A DNA stretch of 64,000 nucleotides from Isoetes taiwanensis (GCA_021234155.1 JAJEKV010000012.1:8334448-8398447); one strand, 5' to 3'. Shown: positions 1 through 12,200, numbered from the stretch's first letter. Notes: generated by a model from the letters alone, not told the origin. Translations and numbers: made by a program.

Positions 1-25
1 GGAAAATTACGTTGCCTATAAGTTT

Positions 26-505
26 TCAGCAAGGACGATACTCACTGCCAACCTCGTCAAATTCCAAAGAAAAGAGGAAGTCATCGGAGGTGCTTTCCAA
101 GCATGTTTCTTCAACGGAAATAAGGCATTCCCGACAGCAAAGGAACCAAGTCCTGGAGGATAATTGGCTGTTATCTTCCTCTTCGAGGTTATTCGAAATG
201 CAATCAATACTTGTTCCAAATGAAGCGCATTTATTAGTTATGTAGTCCGGTTGGAAAACACCTTGATCCTGAGGTAAGGCAGATTCTTGTATGACCTGGA
301 GTTTGTATCTACCATCAGGATGGGGCAATAAGAAGATGCAACAGGCCTCCTTCTCATTTGATGAAAACTTGACACTCCGTTCTCCGTTCAAGCAATATGC
401 CAGCCATCTATTACACCAGGACTTGACCTTGAAGCATGTCACTGGGTTTCTAAAACAATTCCAAGCATAAATTTCTGCCCCGTTTCTTGCCATTTGCGCC
501 TTCAA
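26..505 (-). other. Exon-like ORF of unrecognised host gene
   Basis: An open frame of about 150 codons on the minus strand, rich in Cys and Trp, that I cannot match to a family. Near its 3' end the minus strand reads GGCA|GTGAGT at 45-40, a good 5' splice donor, so this may be an internal or first exon whose gene continues leftward out of the window. No in-frame ATG lies at the 5' end of the open stretch; the first in-frame ATG is a few codons in, and a stop lies just upstream, so an acceptor near 525-530 is possible. A second minus-strand ORF at 634-918 has no recognisable domain and may be chance. Function unknown. Confidence 0.3.
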
Positions 506-3090
506 TGGACAAACCCACTTCCGAATTCACCATACATTCGAGAAACCGTATGAAATTTTAAAATCCTGAGTTTGATAGCATGATTGCAGCCTATACTTGA
601 TTCTCGAAATATTTGCAACAACTTCACATTGTATTATAACGAACAAAAGCTCCAGCATTTTCTCGCCACTATAGAGCTTGCTTCCACCATAGCCAGCAGC
701 TCAGTTCTGCAAATATGGACTATCGGAGAAAACCCCATATATGCGAAATGTTGGATGCGAGAGCATATTCTAGGGAGGTAGAGGAATGTTCGTATTTCTG
801 CATCCTGTTTATGGATAATGCGTCTGCTGAAAAATGCCACGCGTCTGATCGCATAATCTAAAAGAGAATCTAAAATGCTTTTTTCTGGGGCATGGCACAA
901 TATGACAAAGGCGTTCAAAGTTGTTTAAGTGACACGGTTTCTATTGCAGCCCCTCATAGGCCACTGCCTTGGCTTGGGAAATTTGTTGGATCCACCCTCC
1001 TATGGGAAGTATCAAGAAAAATAGTCATTCTTAGATTTTTCTCAACTGTAGTGTAAAATTTAAAATTTTCAAATCCACACGGTAGGTTAGAAGACTTAAT
1101 AGAAATTTTCCAATCCTAAGGGCAATGCATCTTGAGTTCAGCCTTGGAAATTTTCAGACCTGCTATCAGATTGAAGTTAATCTTGCCATGTTGGGTCCTG
1201 CTGATTAAGGAGGTCAACCCCCTTGCAAACAGGCGAGCCCCGCTAGGGTGGCATGCTTATTTGCTATAATAACAGGCTTGCAAGAGTGTTTCACCCCCTC
1301 ATGAAATTCTAGCCTACCCCACATGTTATTCCATCTCACACAACCAAATTTAAGGTCGGCACATCTACACTAAGGGGGTTAGGAAGAGCAAGAAAATTAG
1401 GGGGTATTTTATCATTCCCTAGCCAAACTCCAAGAATAAAAAAGATAAACCAAATAAAATTAAATTAAAATAGGGTTAGTGCCTTGGTGTTCGATCTAGT
1501 GGCTAGTCTATTGGGTTAGCAATTAAGAGATTTTGTGTTCAAGTCTTTGGGGTCTGTCATATGTTCTAATGGACGCTGCCAATGTGGCATGACGTAAAAA
1601 TACTTTATTATAATTTAGGTGATAAGTAGACATTTTGAGAAGCTTGTATTCAAGGTGGTTCCACCATGATGTTTTTCATATATAAAGCGGCTTGGCAAGA
1701 TTCCATGGCATATTGCCACGTTGATTTTTTTGTAGCCCACTAAATACAAAGTCCTTACATTCAAAGCAATGGCACGAGTATGGTAAATTGGAGGGGGGCT
1801 TTTACCCCCACCTTAGAGTCATTAAGTAACTGCTAGGCATAATGATCTAGTGCAAAGTAGATTGGTGGTTGAGAAAGCTTGAGTTTCTTCCACTAAATCT
1901 TAATGTTAATGTATACTAAAACTAATTCATAATATAGCATTAGAATGGATAAAGGGATTCTCTTTACCACAGGAAATGTCAAGCATGAACATGCTTCTAA
2001 TATTTGAATTATTTTAACATATGGGAAAAAAGTTGAAGGTTTGGATGTGAGACCAAAACATTGATGTAAAGACAGATACATAAGTCAATGTTGGACGAAA
2101 GTGGCTTATTATAAATGTGAACATATTTTATTGTTGCAGGATGTGTGAGAGATGGTCTTGTTGCTTAACCATGTAACATCTACTCATTTGAGAACCATAT
2201 TTGCATTACAACTTGAAGAAAAATAGCCGTCACCATTTAGGTTCTATCATTGAGATTTTCCATAGAGGATTTTAATTGGAAGAGATATGTTTATGCAAGT
2301 CAGGCCAGGTACATAAGTATGACTACTCCCTTCCACCTTACAACATTAGAAAATGCTTTTGATTATCCAATACATTGTCAGCTAAAGCTTGAAAGGTGCA
2401 ATTAAATGATAAATGGTTGTTCATCGGGTGGAGTGACTATTATACTCAATGTATGGCATACCTATCCATGGCTTGATTAAACATAGTATTATTTGTGGTT
2501 CTTTTGTCATTTATCCCTAGTGGATCTAAGTTAACTCTATTTTGTTTTCTTCAATTTTGACTGGACTTTTGCCCCAGTTCTGTGATAGGGTTATACCCCA
2601 TTGATTGGTTCGAGCTTCATATCCTTGTTCATTTGTATCTTCCTTTGGCCCTTAGTGGTTCAATGGATGTTAAATTTTGTATCTACCTACCTAATGAAAT
2701 ATCGTAGCAAGCTAAAAGTTCGAAACAAAAAATATCTATCAAAACAAATCAAAATGCAACCACATACATTGATAAATCATTTGATTGTACGGAGCCTCAT
2801 CGGATCAGGGAGATGTAACCTGGAGTAGTCTCATAGGGTGACTCCATGAGATTGCATCTCCGAAAGGCTGCAACCACATCATAGCATGATTCAGCCTATC
2901 TGCAAAGTGTGCACAAGAGGGGCAGATAGAGTGGACTACCCTAGCCATTGTTCTATGCCAGCCAACGCCATATTATACTTATGTCTGCTGTTATCCAGAG
3001 GCCTTGACCATCAGTCGACCCCACAAAATCTGAACCCGGGGTAGAGCCTTATTTATGGTGCATTTCTTATGTTATGTTGGCATTGTATTG
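506..3090. other. AT-rich intergenic DNA, no supported gene
   Basis: Only short ORFs without recognisable domains are present. Around 1490-1545 a segment has a weak tRNA-like pair of pol III boxes (a GTTCAAGTC B-box near 1531), so a worn SINE is possible. Nothing else can be supported. Confidence 0.5.
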
Positions 3091-3378
3091 TTGCTTATAT
3101 GGAATATGGATGGATCACCCTTCGTGGTGGTATATTATTTTGTGTATGATTACTAGGTGCTAACATATATATATATGCTTCCGCTATATAGGATTCCCAT
3201 AGAGGGCGTGGGACGAATGACACCTCCGTGTCCTCCACCCGGACACTTGGCCATCCCAAGCGGTCCGAGTTAGACGAAGGGCCCTTCCATGGTGATGTAG
3301 TCACTGAGGGAGTGTAATCCCCCATATTTGTACGATGGGAGCATTGTATAGATTCTGGGAGCGTCACATCTCGCTTGC

Positions 3379-3869
3379 CACTTTAGAATTGCCAAGACTC
3401 TGGAACTTATTGCTCGAGATTATTTGTGGCCAGGTGCCTCAGCCTTTACTAGAAGAAAATTTCAGTGGATTTCATTCTCGAGCTCCCATCTTCCCAGGGC
3501 CATGATGTCATTTTTATTGTCATTAAACACTTCTCTAAGATGGCGTATTTCCTTTCTTGCAACATCTCCATCCCCAATGGAACTACAACTGGTCTTTTGC
3601 TTCGAAAAGTAGTTCAACTCCATGACTTATCAAATACCATTATCACTGACTGTAATCCCCAGTTTATTGCTGGTTTCAGGAAACATCTTCTGCAACTCTT
3701 GCATGTGGAACATTCATCTCTTCTGGACATCACTCAAAGGCCAATGGGCAAATCGACCGCACTAATTAGACTCTTGAACAGTATTCGAGATGCTTCATCA
3801 ATTAATAGTAGGATGATTGGGTTTGAGTTTTTTAGTGGATCTCAATTTTTGTTGGCACAAAAGCTCTAG
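3379..3869 (+). pseudogene. Decayed Ty3/gypsy integrase fragment
   Basis: The frame beginning at 3379 reads HFRIAKTLELIARDYLWPG, the zinc-binding region of a gypsy integrase. The next frame, from 3465, reads MDFILELPSSQGHDVIF, then KMAYFLSC and IITDCNPQF, i.e. the integrase core with the first (MDF) and second (TDxNPQF) catalytic Asp. The third catalytic Glu, expected after a YHPQTDGQ-type motif, is lost (the region reads TQRPMGKST). A frameshift separates the two parts and no LTR pair is visible, although the GC-richer stretches at 3190-3340 and 4120-4330 may be remnants of the same element. It is unrelated in detail to the complete elements further right (different core motifs). Confidence 0.75.
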
Positions 3870-6150
3870 AGCCACAATCACATAGAAAATTACAAATAAG
3901 TTTTTTGCCGCTATGGTTGTAGTCCCTTTTGCAGTCACTAGGCCCCTCCTATGCACACTCCTGTGCAGAGGAGGGGCAGAGGAGAGGTTTGAGTTGGGCT
4001 AGTTGGAGTTAAAATACTATGAACATTTACTATAATGGTTAGCATTTAGAAGACTCTTTAAGTGATTGAGATCCCAGCAATTATATGAAGCATCCTCTAA
4101 TGACTCCCCTCCAGAATTACGGTGGTTCCATGGATGTGTTAGAGGATACGTGCGCACCCCGGCGCGCAAGCATCCGTACCCGACTTATCCCCCTAAATCT
4201 ATACCGAGTCCAGGGCGTCCATATAGGCACGCTTCCTGCGACCCAGGAGGTGTCAGACGCATACTCGGCCCACACATATTGACTGAATATACCACAATGT
4301 AGGAGCCCCTGTAGCCACGCTCGGCAAGGTGTCTGCCCCTACTTCACATGCTGTGACAGTTATCTAGTGCTGAACCACTTCATAGCATCGACAGCCCAAT
4401 GAGCTCTTGTGCGCAGCCGCATCTAATGGGATTTAAGGGGTTCTAGCTAGGAGCATATCTAATCCTAGATGGCCTTTAGGTCTTTACCCCCTTTTTACCC
4501 GTACAACACAGGAGGAATAGAAAGAAACTATTACAGAACATCCATCCATCCATAATATCAAATAGAACATGAGATAAAGCCTAATCAAATAGCTACTCAT
4601 ACAAGGGTTAATCCTACGACTGACTAGGAACTCGAGTTATCTACGTACTAACCAGAATTATAGCTAGACCCATTATCTCTCTGGTTCTCCTTCCCTCTGG
4701 CTGGAATAGGATTGAACAGCAGTTTCTCCTCCACCAATGTCCCCCAATTCGATTTTGGGGCAAATTGGGATGGAAGCCCCAATTTGGATGTCCCAAGTTA
4801 GCAGTTTTGCCTTGCCCAATCAATTTGGGCCAGGTGGCAATTCTAGATTAGTTATCATTAGCTAATTTATTATTTTAGCCTTTTTAATATTAGGTTAAGC
4901 CCTAAATTCGAATTAGTGTTTAGGGTTAGGTTTCCACCTTAATAATTAATGATTTACATAGCTAACCTTAGCTTATAAATACATGAGAAGGGAATCATGA
5001 TGGACTGCAGAACTTGAAGTAGATAAACATCAATAGGAACATATAAGATATCGTGCCAAAAAATCAGGCCATCACGGACGTGAAAAATATCATAGTATGA
5101 ATGTTGAGGTGGAGCCAGAGAAAGAGCATCTACCAAGGTGAGGAACGATATCCTGTGTCAAGGAATCTGTGATAAGTATAGTCTGTATTGCCTGCAAAGT
5201 GCTATCATGAGGGGTCTCGAACGATGGAGTGGCAAGAAGCTGTAATCTATTGACCAAGAATGACATGAGACTGCTGATCAAATACTCATTTCCTATCTTA
5301 GGTTCTAAATAAGATTTGCAAGAAAGAGCATTTGGTTTTCCTCAAAGTGTGTCAGACCAAAATTTAATGATGAAATCAAAGCGAAATGACACCTTTGTAT
5401 GCCATTATGTCTGGCGATTATTGAGAACTCGAGTAGACTGAAAATACTCCAGGTTTTGATGATTAGTTTCATGAGCAAACGGCCATCCTAGCTTGTGAAT
5501 TTATTTTTTGGCATGTTGTATTCTAACACTCTTGTTTCCCTGATTATGCTATTTCCTTGGTTGATGCTAATAGGAGGAGGGAAAGAGAGATATGGAGAGT
5601 GCCATTGCCATCATGATATTAGAATAGGAATATAATATGTGGCTCTAGCTATGACTGGGAAAGAAGAGAAATAAAAAATATAGATGTTGTTAAACACCAT
5701 ATGCGTAAAAGCATGAATAGAAAGAGTGTAATTACATTTGAAGGACGAATTTGTGCATTTTTTACGTACATTTTAGGTGTACAACAAGATACTCCAATTT
5801 GTCATTTTGTATTGGTCTGTAATTATTGCAATAACATTCTTGCAGCCCCCCCAAAATTATTGACGGATTGAATCGACTATGTCTGAATGGATCTATCCCT
5901 CCCTTTCTGAAATTCCTCCCTTCCCTGGATGAACCCGAACACGAATTCTAAAAGAAACACATATCAATTCAGTCTATAAGAACTCCATAAGAACTAATGG
6001 TTCTAAAGGCATATACTCTGATATTAGACTGGGCTATGCCATAGAACAAATAAAGTAGCGTGTTGACAGACTGGTAGATTGCATTCTGATCTGTTTGCAA
6101 GCACTTTGTCTAGATCAAAAATTAGTTCTTGATGCTCGTGTGTTGCAAAT
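3870..6150. other. Intergenic DNA, no supported gene
   Basis: A GC-rich patch at 4120-4330 resembles retroelement LTR or untranslated sequence in composition; the rest is AT-rich with only short ORFs. No promoter, RNA gene or repeat boundary can be assigned. Confidence 0.4.
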
Positions 6151-6181
6151 GACAGACTTTTTTCCTTTTTCGAGCCTATGA

Positions 6182-7355
6182 TTGGAAATCCTTCTGAAAT
6201 TATTGTTTATGAAAGCAATGATCGAAAAGTTGAAAGATGGGCTTCAAGAAGTAAAGTACGCTTATAGTAAAGACAAGTTGACTGCAATGGCAAAACATTT
6301 ACTAGTATCAATGATTGTTCAAAAAGATGAAGATATAAGCAAGGTTAGAAAATTACATAAAGCTGCAGCGAGAAGGAAGATAATGTCATTAAGTGGAGTA
6401 AACATATGCTTTGACAGGGAGGAGGCCAAGATAAAATAGAATCAATGAAGCGTCATGTCCATGAATGTTGGCTTGATAATACCAAAGTTTCACCGAAGGT
6501 TAGAAATGTCATGAAAAGGAATATAATTCCTTGATATCTCGCAGGTTTGCTCTTTCAAGCAAAACAATTTTTGTTGGAGATTATGTTTTCTTCTCAATTC
6601 TTATTAGAAATTCATAATTTTCTTCTGTACATTTTAATGCAGTTCCGAGTAACCTACTAATGAATGTACATAGTTTTCATGAAATGTATTGCATTAGAAT
6701 GTTTGTTACATTATTTACATCGCAGTAGAAATCTTGTAGTCATATGCTATTAGGTACTTTTTAGATGTAAATTCATTTACATTTGCATATACATCCAGTT
6801 GTACTTACATGTGCTTGACTATTAGATTTACATCCATCTATGTTTAAATATACTTTGAGGTAATGAAACCAAATAATAAATACATTAGATGTACATTAAA
6901 TGTACATAAACATACATATAATGTACATTAAAAATAGAAATTAAATAGCTGGATGTACGCCAGATGTACATCAAAATGTACGTCTATATACATTTGTGTA
7001 ATTTAATAGTCTAAATGCTTGTGTTATTGCAGTCTGAGCTTATCAACAATTTGTTTATTGGAATCCTGATATTAAAATTCATCATGGATAGTTTGTGTAT
7101 CTGAAGCCTGGGTGCATAAGGAAATTGAACGAGAAAAACATATGTTGTTGTGTCAACCATGAGCAAGCAGATTTGTACAGAACGACCTTCAATGATATAA
7201 GGAGGGCTCTAGATATTAATTGCACTTGTTGCTACTGTGTTTATGCATCCCAAGGAAACAATGGAATATGTCAAGCAAACAAGAAGGGTTTTGATAATGT
7301 CAATAGTTTGTGGAGGTCAATAGTTTATGAGAAACATGTGAGACGAATAACATGA
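6182..7355 (+). pseudogene. Decayed Cys-rich transposon-type protein gene
   Basis: Two coding remnants are separated by an AT-rich stretch. The first (6182 to about 6537) ends in VHECWLDNTKVSPKVRNVMKR, with an internal stop at 6437-6439. The second (about 7033-7355) reads NPDIKIHHG, then YLKPGCIRKL, CCCVNHEQADLY, and a Cys cluster CTCCYC with a later LWRSIV. This order (VxxFWxxxTxVSPNxxDV, NPxxKIxxxxFxxLKPxxV, CCCxxH, Cys cluster) matches a family of repetitive, probably transposon-encoded plant proteins that I recall from non-angiosperm genomes but cannot name. A TTGCAG acceptor precedes the second part, so the 6540-7030 gap may be an intron. Stops and frame changes indicate decay. Assignment is by motif memory only. 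Confidence 0.45.
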
Positions 7356-7857
7356 ACTAAAATGTATCAAGGTGAATGTGATGAATATGGAATAAACAAA
7401 GTAATAAAAAATCAATGGGACTATGGCAGGTGGCATTAGGATGGTGAGGCTAAAAAACCATGCCACTATAGTTGCCCCTAGGACCTAGACTTCCTAAGGC
7501 GGGATTAAACCCTGCCGACAAAGTGAACCTGTAAAGCAAAAGTTTTGCCCAACGGATGTGTGGTGAGCTGGTATAGGCTAGTAATGCTAAAATAAATATA
7601 CATTTGGTTATGAGTTCAAATCTTTCCAATATCATTTATATTTGGGAGTTGGTTACTAAGGGTATACGATGATGATCCTCGACGTGGTAGAACTCAAAAG
7701 CCTATACGTGTCCCCCACTTTGGCTGCTGCAAGGCAGTGGGATAAACTAGCTAGTCTGTAAAGATAGTCTAGTATGGACCTTAAACAAAGTAATAATTTA
7801 TTCATTTGTTAAACAAGTACTCCAGTGCAAATTGAATAACACAAACATGGTATAAAT
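7356..7857. other. Intergenic DNA with possible worn SINE head
   Basis: A segment near 7560-7625 has a tRNA-like arrangement: an A-box-like GGTGAGCTGGTATAGG and a B-box-like GAGTTCAAATC. No 3' tail or target-site duplication can be assigned. Confidence 0.25.
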
Positions 7858-8229
7858 ATGTAGCACAATAACAGGGGGTTCCAAGGGGATCTTATGGATG
7901 CACAAATCACTATCCCTGAGACCATAGACCATACCCCTAAAACATTTGAATAGGTTATTATTTAAAAAAAAAAAGATTCAATAGAAAAAATAAGCACGTT
8001 AGTTTGCTGGTAGCATTGATTAAAGCGTTCTTATTAGGATATTGAATTATTTTGGTAGAGGTTCGAGTCTCTGTATCTCAAAATCTGAAACCTTAAGCGA
8101 ACCCATATAGAGAGGAGTTCCAATATTTCATATTCCAAAACCTTAGGCGAACCTGTATTCCATGTTTCAAAATCTATGATGGACAGATCCGACGACTGAG
8201 GTAGTCCAGGGTGCACCTTGTTTAGAATA
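7858..8229 (+). repeat. tRNA-derived SINE-like repeat, copy 1
   Basis: First unit of a direct repeat of about 371 bp, beginning at TATGTAGCACAATAACA. It contains an A-box-like stretch (CTGGTAGCATTGATTAAAG, 8007-8025) and a B-box GGTTCGAGTCT (8060-8070) about 45 bp apart, as in tRNA-derived SINEs. It ends with GGTGCACCTTGTTTAGAATA. A diverged relative lies at 49365-49630. Confidence 0.5.
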
Positions 8230-8625
8230 TGTAGCACAATAACATGGGGTTCCAAGTGGATTTGATATGGATGCACAAATCACTTAAAAGATTTGAATAG
8301 ATTATTATTTAAAGAAAAAAACATAGATTCAATAGAAAAAATAAGCATGTTAGTTTGTTGGTAGCATTGGTTAAAGGAATTATTTTGGTAGAGGTTTGAG
8401 TCTCTGTACCCCAAAACTTGAAATCTTAAGTGAACCCGTATAGAGAGGAGTCTTGGTATTTCATATTCCAAAACATTAGGTGAACCTGTATTCCATGTTT
8501 CAAAATCATAGGCACCCCCAGTCATAAATGACCATAATTGAAACAGGAGGCACTCAGAGGCTCCAACATACAATTTGGGTCATACAATGGACAGATCCGA
8601 CGACTGAGGTAGTCATGGGTGTACA
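8230..8625 (+). repeat. tRNA-derived SINE-like repeat, copy 2 (tandem)
   Basis: Second unit in direct tandem with the previous one. It shares the start motif, the A-box-like region (8354-8375) and a B-box weakened to GGTTTGAGTCT (about 8393-8403). The body has an extra segment (8500-8580) that matches the distant copy at 49.4-49.6 kb. It stops about 120 bp before the LTR of element B. Confidence 0.5.
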
Positions 8626-8746
8626 ATTGAAGATAATGTACATCAGTTAAAGTCTGCATCAAAAATAAGCCACTCAAAAGGCCAATAATAGGATGGCAAT
8701 TTCTCCATTCCATCCTCCATGTATTGACTAAATTTAGAAATCAAAG

Positions 8747-8838
8747 TGTTAGTCCTGTACGTCCTGGTACAGGACTATTCATGCACACCTCGGACCAGGT
8801 CAAGAACAAGAACACAAAACCAGGTCCAGGTCAGTCAT
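8747..8838 (+). repeat. Element B 5' LTR, left fragment
   Basis: Begins TGTTAGTCCTGTACG and matches the start of B's 3' LTR at 30701 (shared GGACTATTCATGCACACCTCGGAC and GTCAAGAACAAG). It ends at the insertion point of element A; the LTR resumes at 19929. Confidence 0.8.
8834..8838 (+). repeat. Target-site duplication of element A, left copy
   Basis: GTCAT immediately before the 5' LTR of A. The same five bases follow its 3' LTR at 19924-19928, as expected for gypsy integrase. Confidence 0.7.
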
Positions 8839-9414
8839 TGTTAGTCCTGTGCCTCCTGGTACAGGACTATTCATGCATACGACAGACCAGGTCAAGCTCA
8901 AGGATCCTCAGTCAACCACGGGTCAGACATCCAAGGCTCCACAGAAGACCAAGCAGCAGACCACGCAGTCAAAGCCTTTGGCTGTCAACAAGAGGCGCCG
9001 CTCAGACAAGTGACGGCCCGTCACCGCCCGCGTCAGCGTCAGCGTGATTCTAGGCACTTCAAGAGGCACCGCCAACATTCCAAGAATCGGGCCTCCTTCC
9101 GAGTCGGCACCAGAGATCGGTCAGAGTGTCTATATTGGGCCCAAGGCCATTGTACTATATATATGAGTAGAGTTAGCACATAAGTTTTTAGATGAGTTTT
9201 GAGTCTTGTCTCCTTTCAGTTTTCTCTCTATTGCGAGAGCTCATGTATTTTCATCATTGATATCAAGGAAGCTTATCATCTTTCTCTCATTTGTTACGTT
9301 TTCTTCTTTTTCTTCTCTTCTTGCAAATCCCGTGACATAGTCCCCGGACTCTCTGTTAGATCCACGGGTCCTCACAGAGGCTGTCTTCAGGAGTTCGAAC
9401 CCGGACCCCAAACA
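8839..9414 (+). repeat. Element A 5' LTR
   Basis: Starts TGTTAGTC and ends CCCCAAACA; matches 19343-19923 along its length. It carries a TATA box and a CT-rich stretch near 9290-9330. Confidence 0.9.
9156..9164 (+). promoter_or_regulatory. LTR TATA box (element A)
   Basis: TATATATAT in GTACTATATATATGAGTAG, in the position of the U3 promoter. The same motif lies in every LTR of both subfamilies (near 19660, 20144, 30976, 55295 and 55778). Confidence 0.6.
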
Positions 9415-9416
9415 CA

Positions 9417-9434
9417 TGCCGCCGCTGCGGGTAC
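9417..9434 (+). other. Primer binding site, tRNA-Asp-like (element A)
   Basis: TGCCGCCGCTGCGGGTAC, two bases after the LTR. It resembles the PBS complementary to plant tRNA-Asp (TGGCGCCGTTGCCGGGG) with several mismatches, including the third base of the TGG. Confidence 0.6.
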
Positions 9435-9462
9435 GATTTTATCCTACTTTCTTACATGCGCC

Positions 9463-11480
9463 ATGTATGCGTAAAGTAATTTCACGCCCGGAAGAACTCC
9501 TTTCTCGGGCGGCCTACGCTTGGAGCGCCATCGTCGGAAGCCGTTGGCGACATGTATGGATGCGCTTATGACATAGAGGGAGGCCATCTTCCGGTCTAGG
9601 GCTCGGTCGCGCCACCCACCCCCTCGTGTCGATCACCCCCCGGTTCCCGCCCCAAAGCGTGCAAACATTGCTCACACAACCTCGGTCTCCTCATCACTAT
9701 CGGGGGAGCCTTATCGGGCTCAACCTTCTCAACCGTACTTTCACACCCCCGAACATGCCTACATCCATCATTCTTCGGGCCATCGCCTCTTCGCCCAGAA
9801 CCATCATCTCCCGGGTGGGCACGGCTATCCACATGTCTCCTTTGCGCCTACCGGGAATATCCTTTCCCTACGTTTCCCCTTTGCTCTTCCTGTTTTACAA
9901 CCTTACGGATCTCAAAACCAATGCTCCGGCTACCCGGTTTCTCAACCGCTGATCACCCCTTCATCGTGGTCCGTCAGGCACAATGCCACATCCACCTCAA
10001 CCTCAATATCCTCATTATCTTCGTTCTGTCCAGCCCGGCACTTTCACATCTACCTTTCGGACTCTGAACCGACTTATCCCACCTTTGGCAACCACTAAAG
10101 GCAAACCGTTAGACCAAAGTGCTCGGGCCCACATGGAAGAATTTGAGGCTCTAGCTGTCCTAAATGGTCACGGCGCAACCTCAACTGAAATTCCACATCT
10201 TTTCCACCACCCTGCGTGGCTCTCCTCATCAATGGCTCATGTCCAACAAAAGCCATTGGAAACAAGACTGGTCCAAAATGCGCCTTTGCTTTTACGTCTC
10301 ATTACGGGACCACGGATGATGATCAACTTCATCTCAAGCAACTCAATGAACTTCAACAAGAGCCCGCTGAGTCGCGGGGGGATTTTGCGGATCGACTTCA
10401 CATTACGCTAAGTAAGCTCAAGGAGTACCCTACACGAGCCAGATTTTGGTGCGGTTTCTCCAAGGACTTCCTCCGCTATTCACTCATGATGAATACTGCG
10501 TCCAAAAACTTTGGAGCAAGGCTATCGACCTTGTCAATCACTTCCGTCAATGTTTCCCCGAGGCGTGGCTCTTCAAGAGCTCCCGTTCATTCCACTGTCA
10601 TGGTTCCACAAGCGGTACATTGGCCTCAACACGCTAATCCCAGTAGCGATCAAATCGGTGCCATATTTGCAAATACCAAGGCCATTTGGCCAATGAGTGC
10701 AACTCCACCAATGGCCGCCTCATTGCAAGCAATGCAACATGTGCAATCATGCCCGCGGAAGAGTGCACTCGCACTCATCCCACACCGTTCCGCAACAAAA
10801 TGGTTTATCAAGTGCAAACCACACCTCAAAGAACAATCGCGACTATCGCCAGCCACCTCTTCAAAAAGGGTGCACCCGCGCCAACTCTATCGACCGGGAC
10901 CAACCACGGGGATCCAACCAACGTCCTCCTTTTGATCCTTCTAAAGCTCAGTGTTATCACAGTCAAGAATGGGGTCATACCACCGCGGCGTGTCCTCAAC
11001 TTCCACAAGTTCGTGCTGACTTCCGGCACAAATCAGACCACATCGGTCCGCCTCACGGCTTACCAACTCTGGCTCGCTAATGGCAAACAAGGCCCGCGAC
11101 CAGTTCTTAAGAAGCCACCAAGAGCGCCTCAGCAATCACGCTATCAACCAGCTCCAGCAAATCAACCTCAGCTGGATCAACAAGCCCAAGAGGAAATTTT
11201 TCAGGCACTTAATCCTCCAGTTCAGCCGTCAAATTGGGTTGGTTTAGTCTCACGCCAGACCAAGGCATCACGCCCCTTTGATTATTCGGAAGGGCACGCG
11301 GCACGCCTTTGCGGTTGACACCATTCCTCATGAGGACGAAAAAAAGGTTCACTTTGCACCTGACTTGGACAAGCTCATGCCACATGTCATGCCCAAAGTT
11401 CGCCAAAGCATTTTGAATCTCATGCAAGCTGCTGAAGGCCGCACATTGGCAAATGTTCACGCCACCACTAGAGCTCAACA
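9463..11480 (+). pseudogene. gag: gag of element A (frameshifted)
   Basis: Structural Gag polyprotein region. The start aligned with B's gag ATG (20458) is ATG at 9463 but meets TAA after three codons. Then come a Pro/His-rich N-terminal part, the Gag core (HMEEFEALAVLNGH at about 10131), and zinc knuckles at 10660-11000: one CxxCxxxxHxxxxC, a Cys cluster, and a third, CYHSQEWGHTTAAC, in which the second Cys is Ser. The reading frame changes several times. From 11278 a longer open stretch leads through a linker toward the protease. Expected to bind element RNA and form particles. Boundaries are approximate. Confidence 0.7.
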
Positions 11481-11779
11481 AAGACAAGATACCCCTTCGA
11501 CATCTCAACCTCCACGCTCTCAGACATATCCCAATATTGCAGCCGAGGTTGACTTACTCAAAGAAGTTGCTGCTTCTCTGCCACGCACTCCTGCACCAGT
11601 GGAACCAGCCGATCCTTTTTCTCATGTACCTCTTGAACTCCAAGAGGAGCTCGCCAAGATCAAAATTCCTTTAAGCTTGGCCACCATTTTAAAACTTCGT
11701 CCCCGCCTCGAAGGACCAGTTACCCTCCCAACCTGTTTTAGTTGGGGCTCAGGGCTACCTCTACACCCACGGTCCATGC

Positions 11780-12200
11780 CACGGTGGGAAATCGACAAGT
11801 CAACCATGTTCAAATCGATGGAGGTAGCGCTGATCAATCTCATCACGGATAAACTCCGCAAACAAATGGGCATCACACAACTCTTTTCGTGCCCCATATG
11901 ACATCAAATTGGCTAATGGCCATATCACGAGACCTCAAGGCCACACCTATTCTTCACATCAACATTGGTGATCTCCGCTTTCCCCGAATTTGGAGTTTGG
12001 AAAGTCTGGCGAAGATCCGGTGACTATGAATCTTTGGTAGGCCGGACCTTTTCTCCGCCAGGCAAAGAGTATCCATTACTGGGCCACGGACCAGTTAGTC
12101 ATCACCGATGGTCATCTCAATGCCACCATGGACTTGCAAACAGGCAGGATCATTTCTGTTGACAATGCGGAACCCTCTCTCTCAGACACTGATTCTGAAG
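11780..12200 (+). pseudogene. Retropepsin-like protease region of element A
   Basis: An aspartic protease domain with the active-site motif VQIDGGS (around 11807-11827), followed by TDKLRKQMGI, the NGH..RPQG strand, and FGVWK...DYESLVGRPF near 12000-12060. Frame changes right after the DGGS and again at about 11895 and 11985 break it. In element B the same domain is continuous, in one frame, on the inverted strand. It would cleave the Gag-Pol precursor. Confidence 0.7.

Noticed and set aside
4066-4302. Overlapping plus-strand ORFs of 65-78 codons
   Set aside because: GC-rich patch with no domain; overlapping frames suggest chance openness, probably in old LTR sequence.
9391-9404. GAGTTCGAACCCGG as a tRNA gene B-box
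   Set aside because: It lies at the LTR end next to the PBS, with no A-box or tRNA fold around it.
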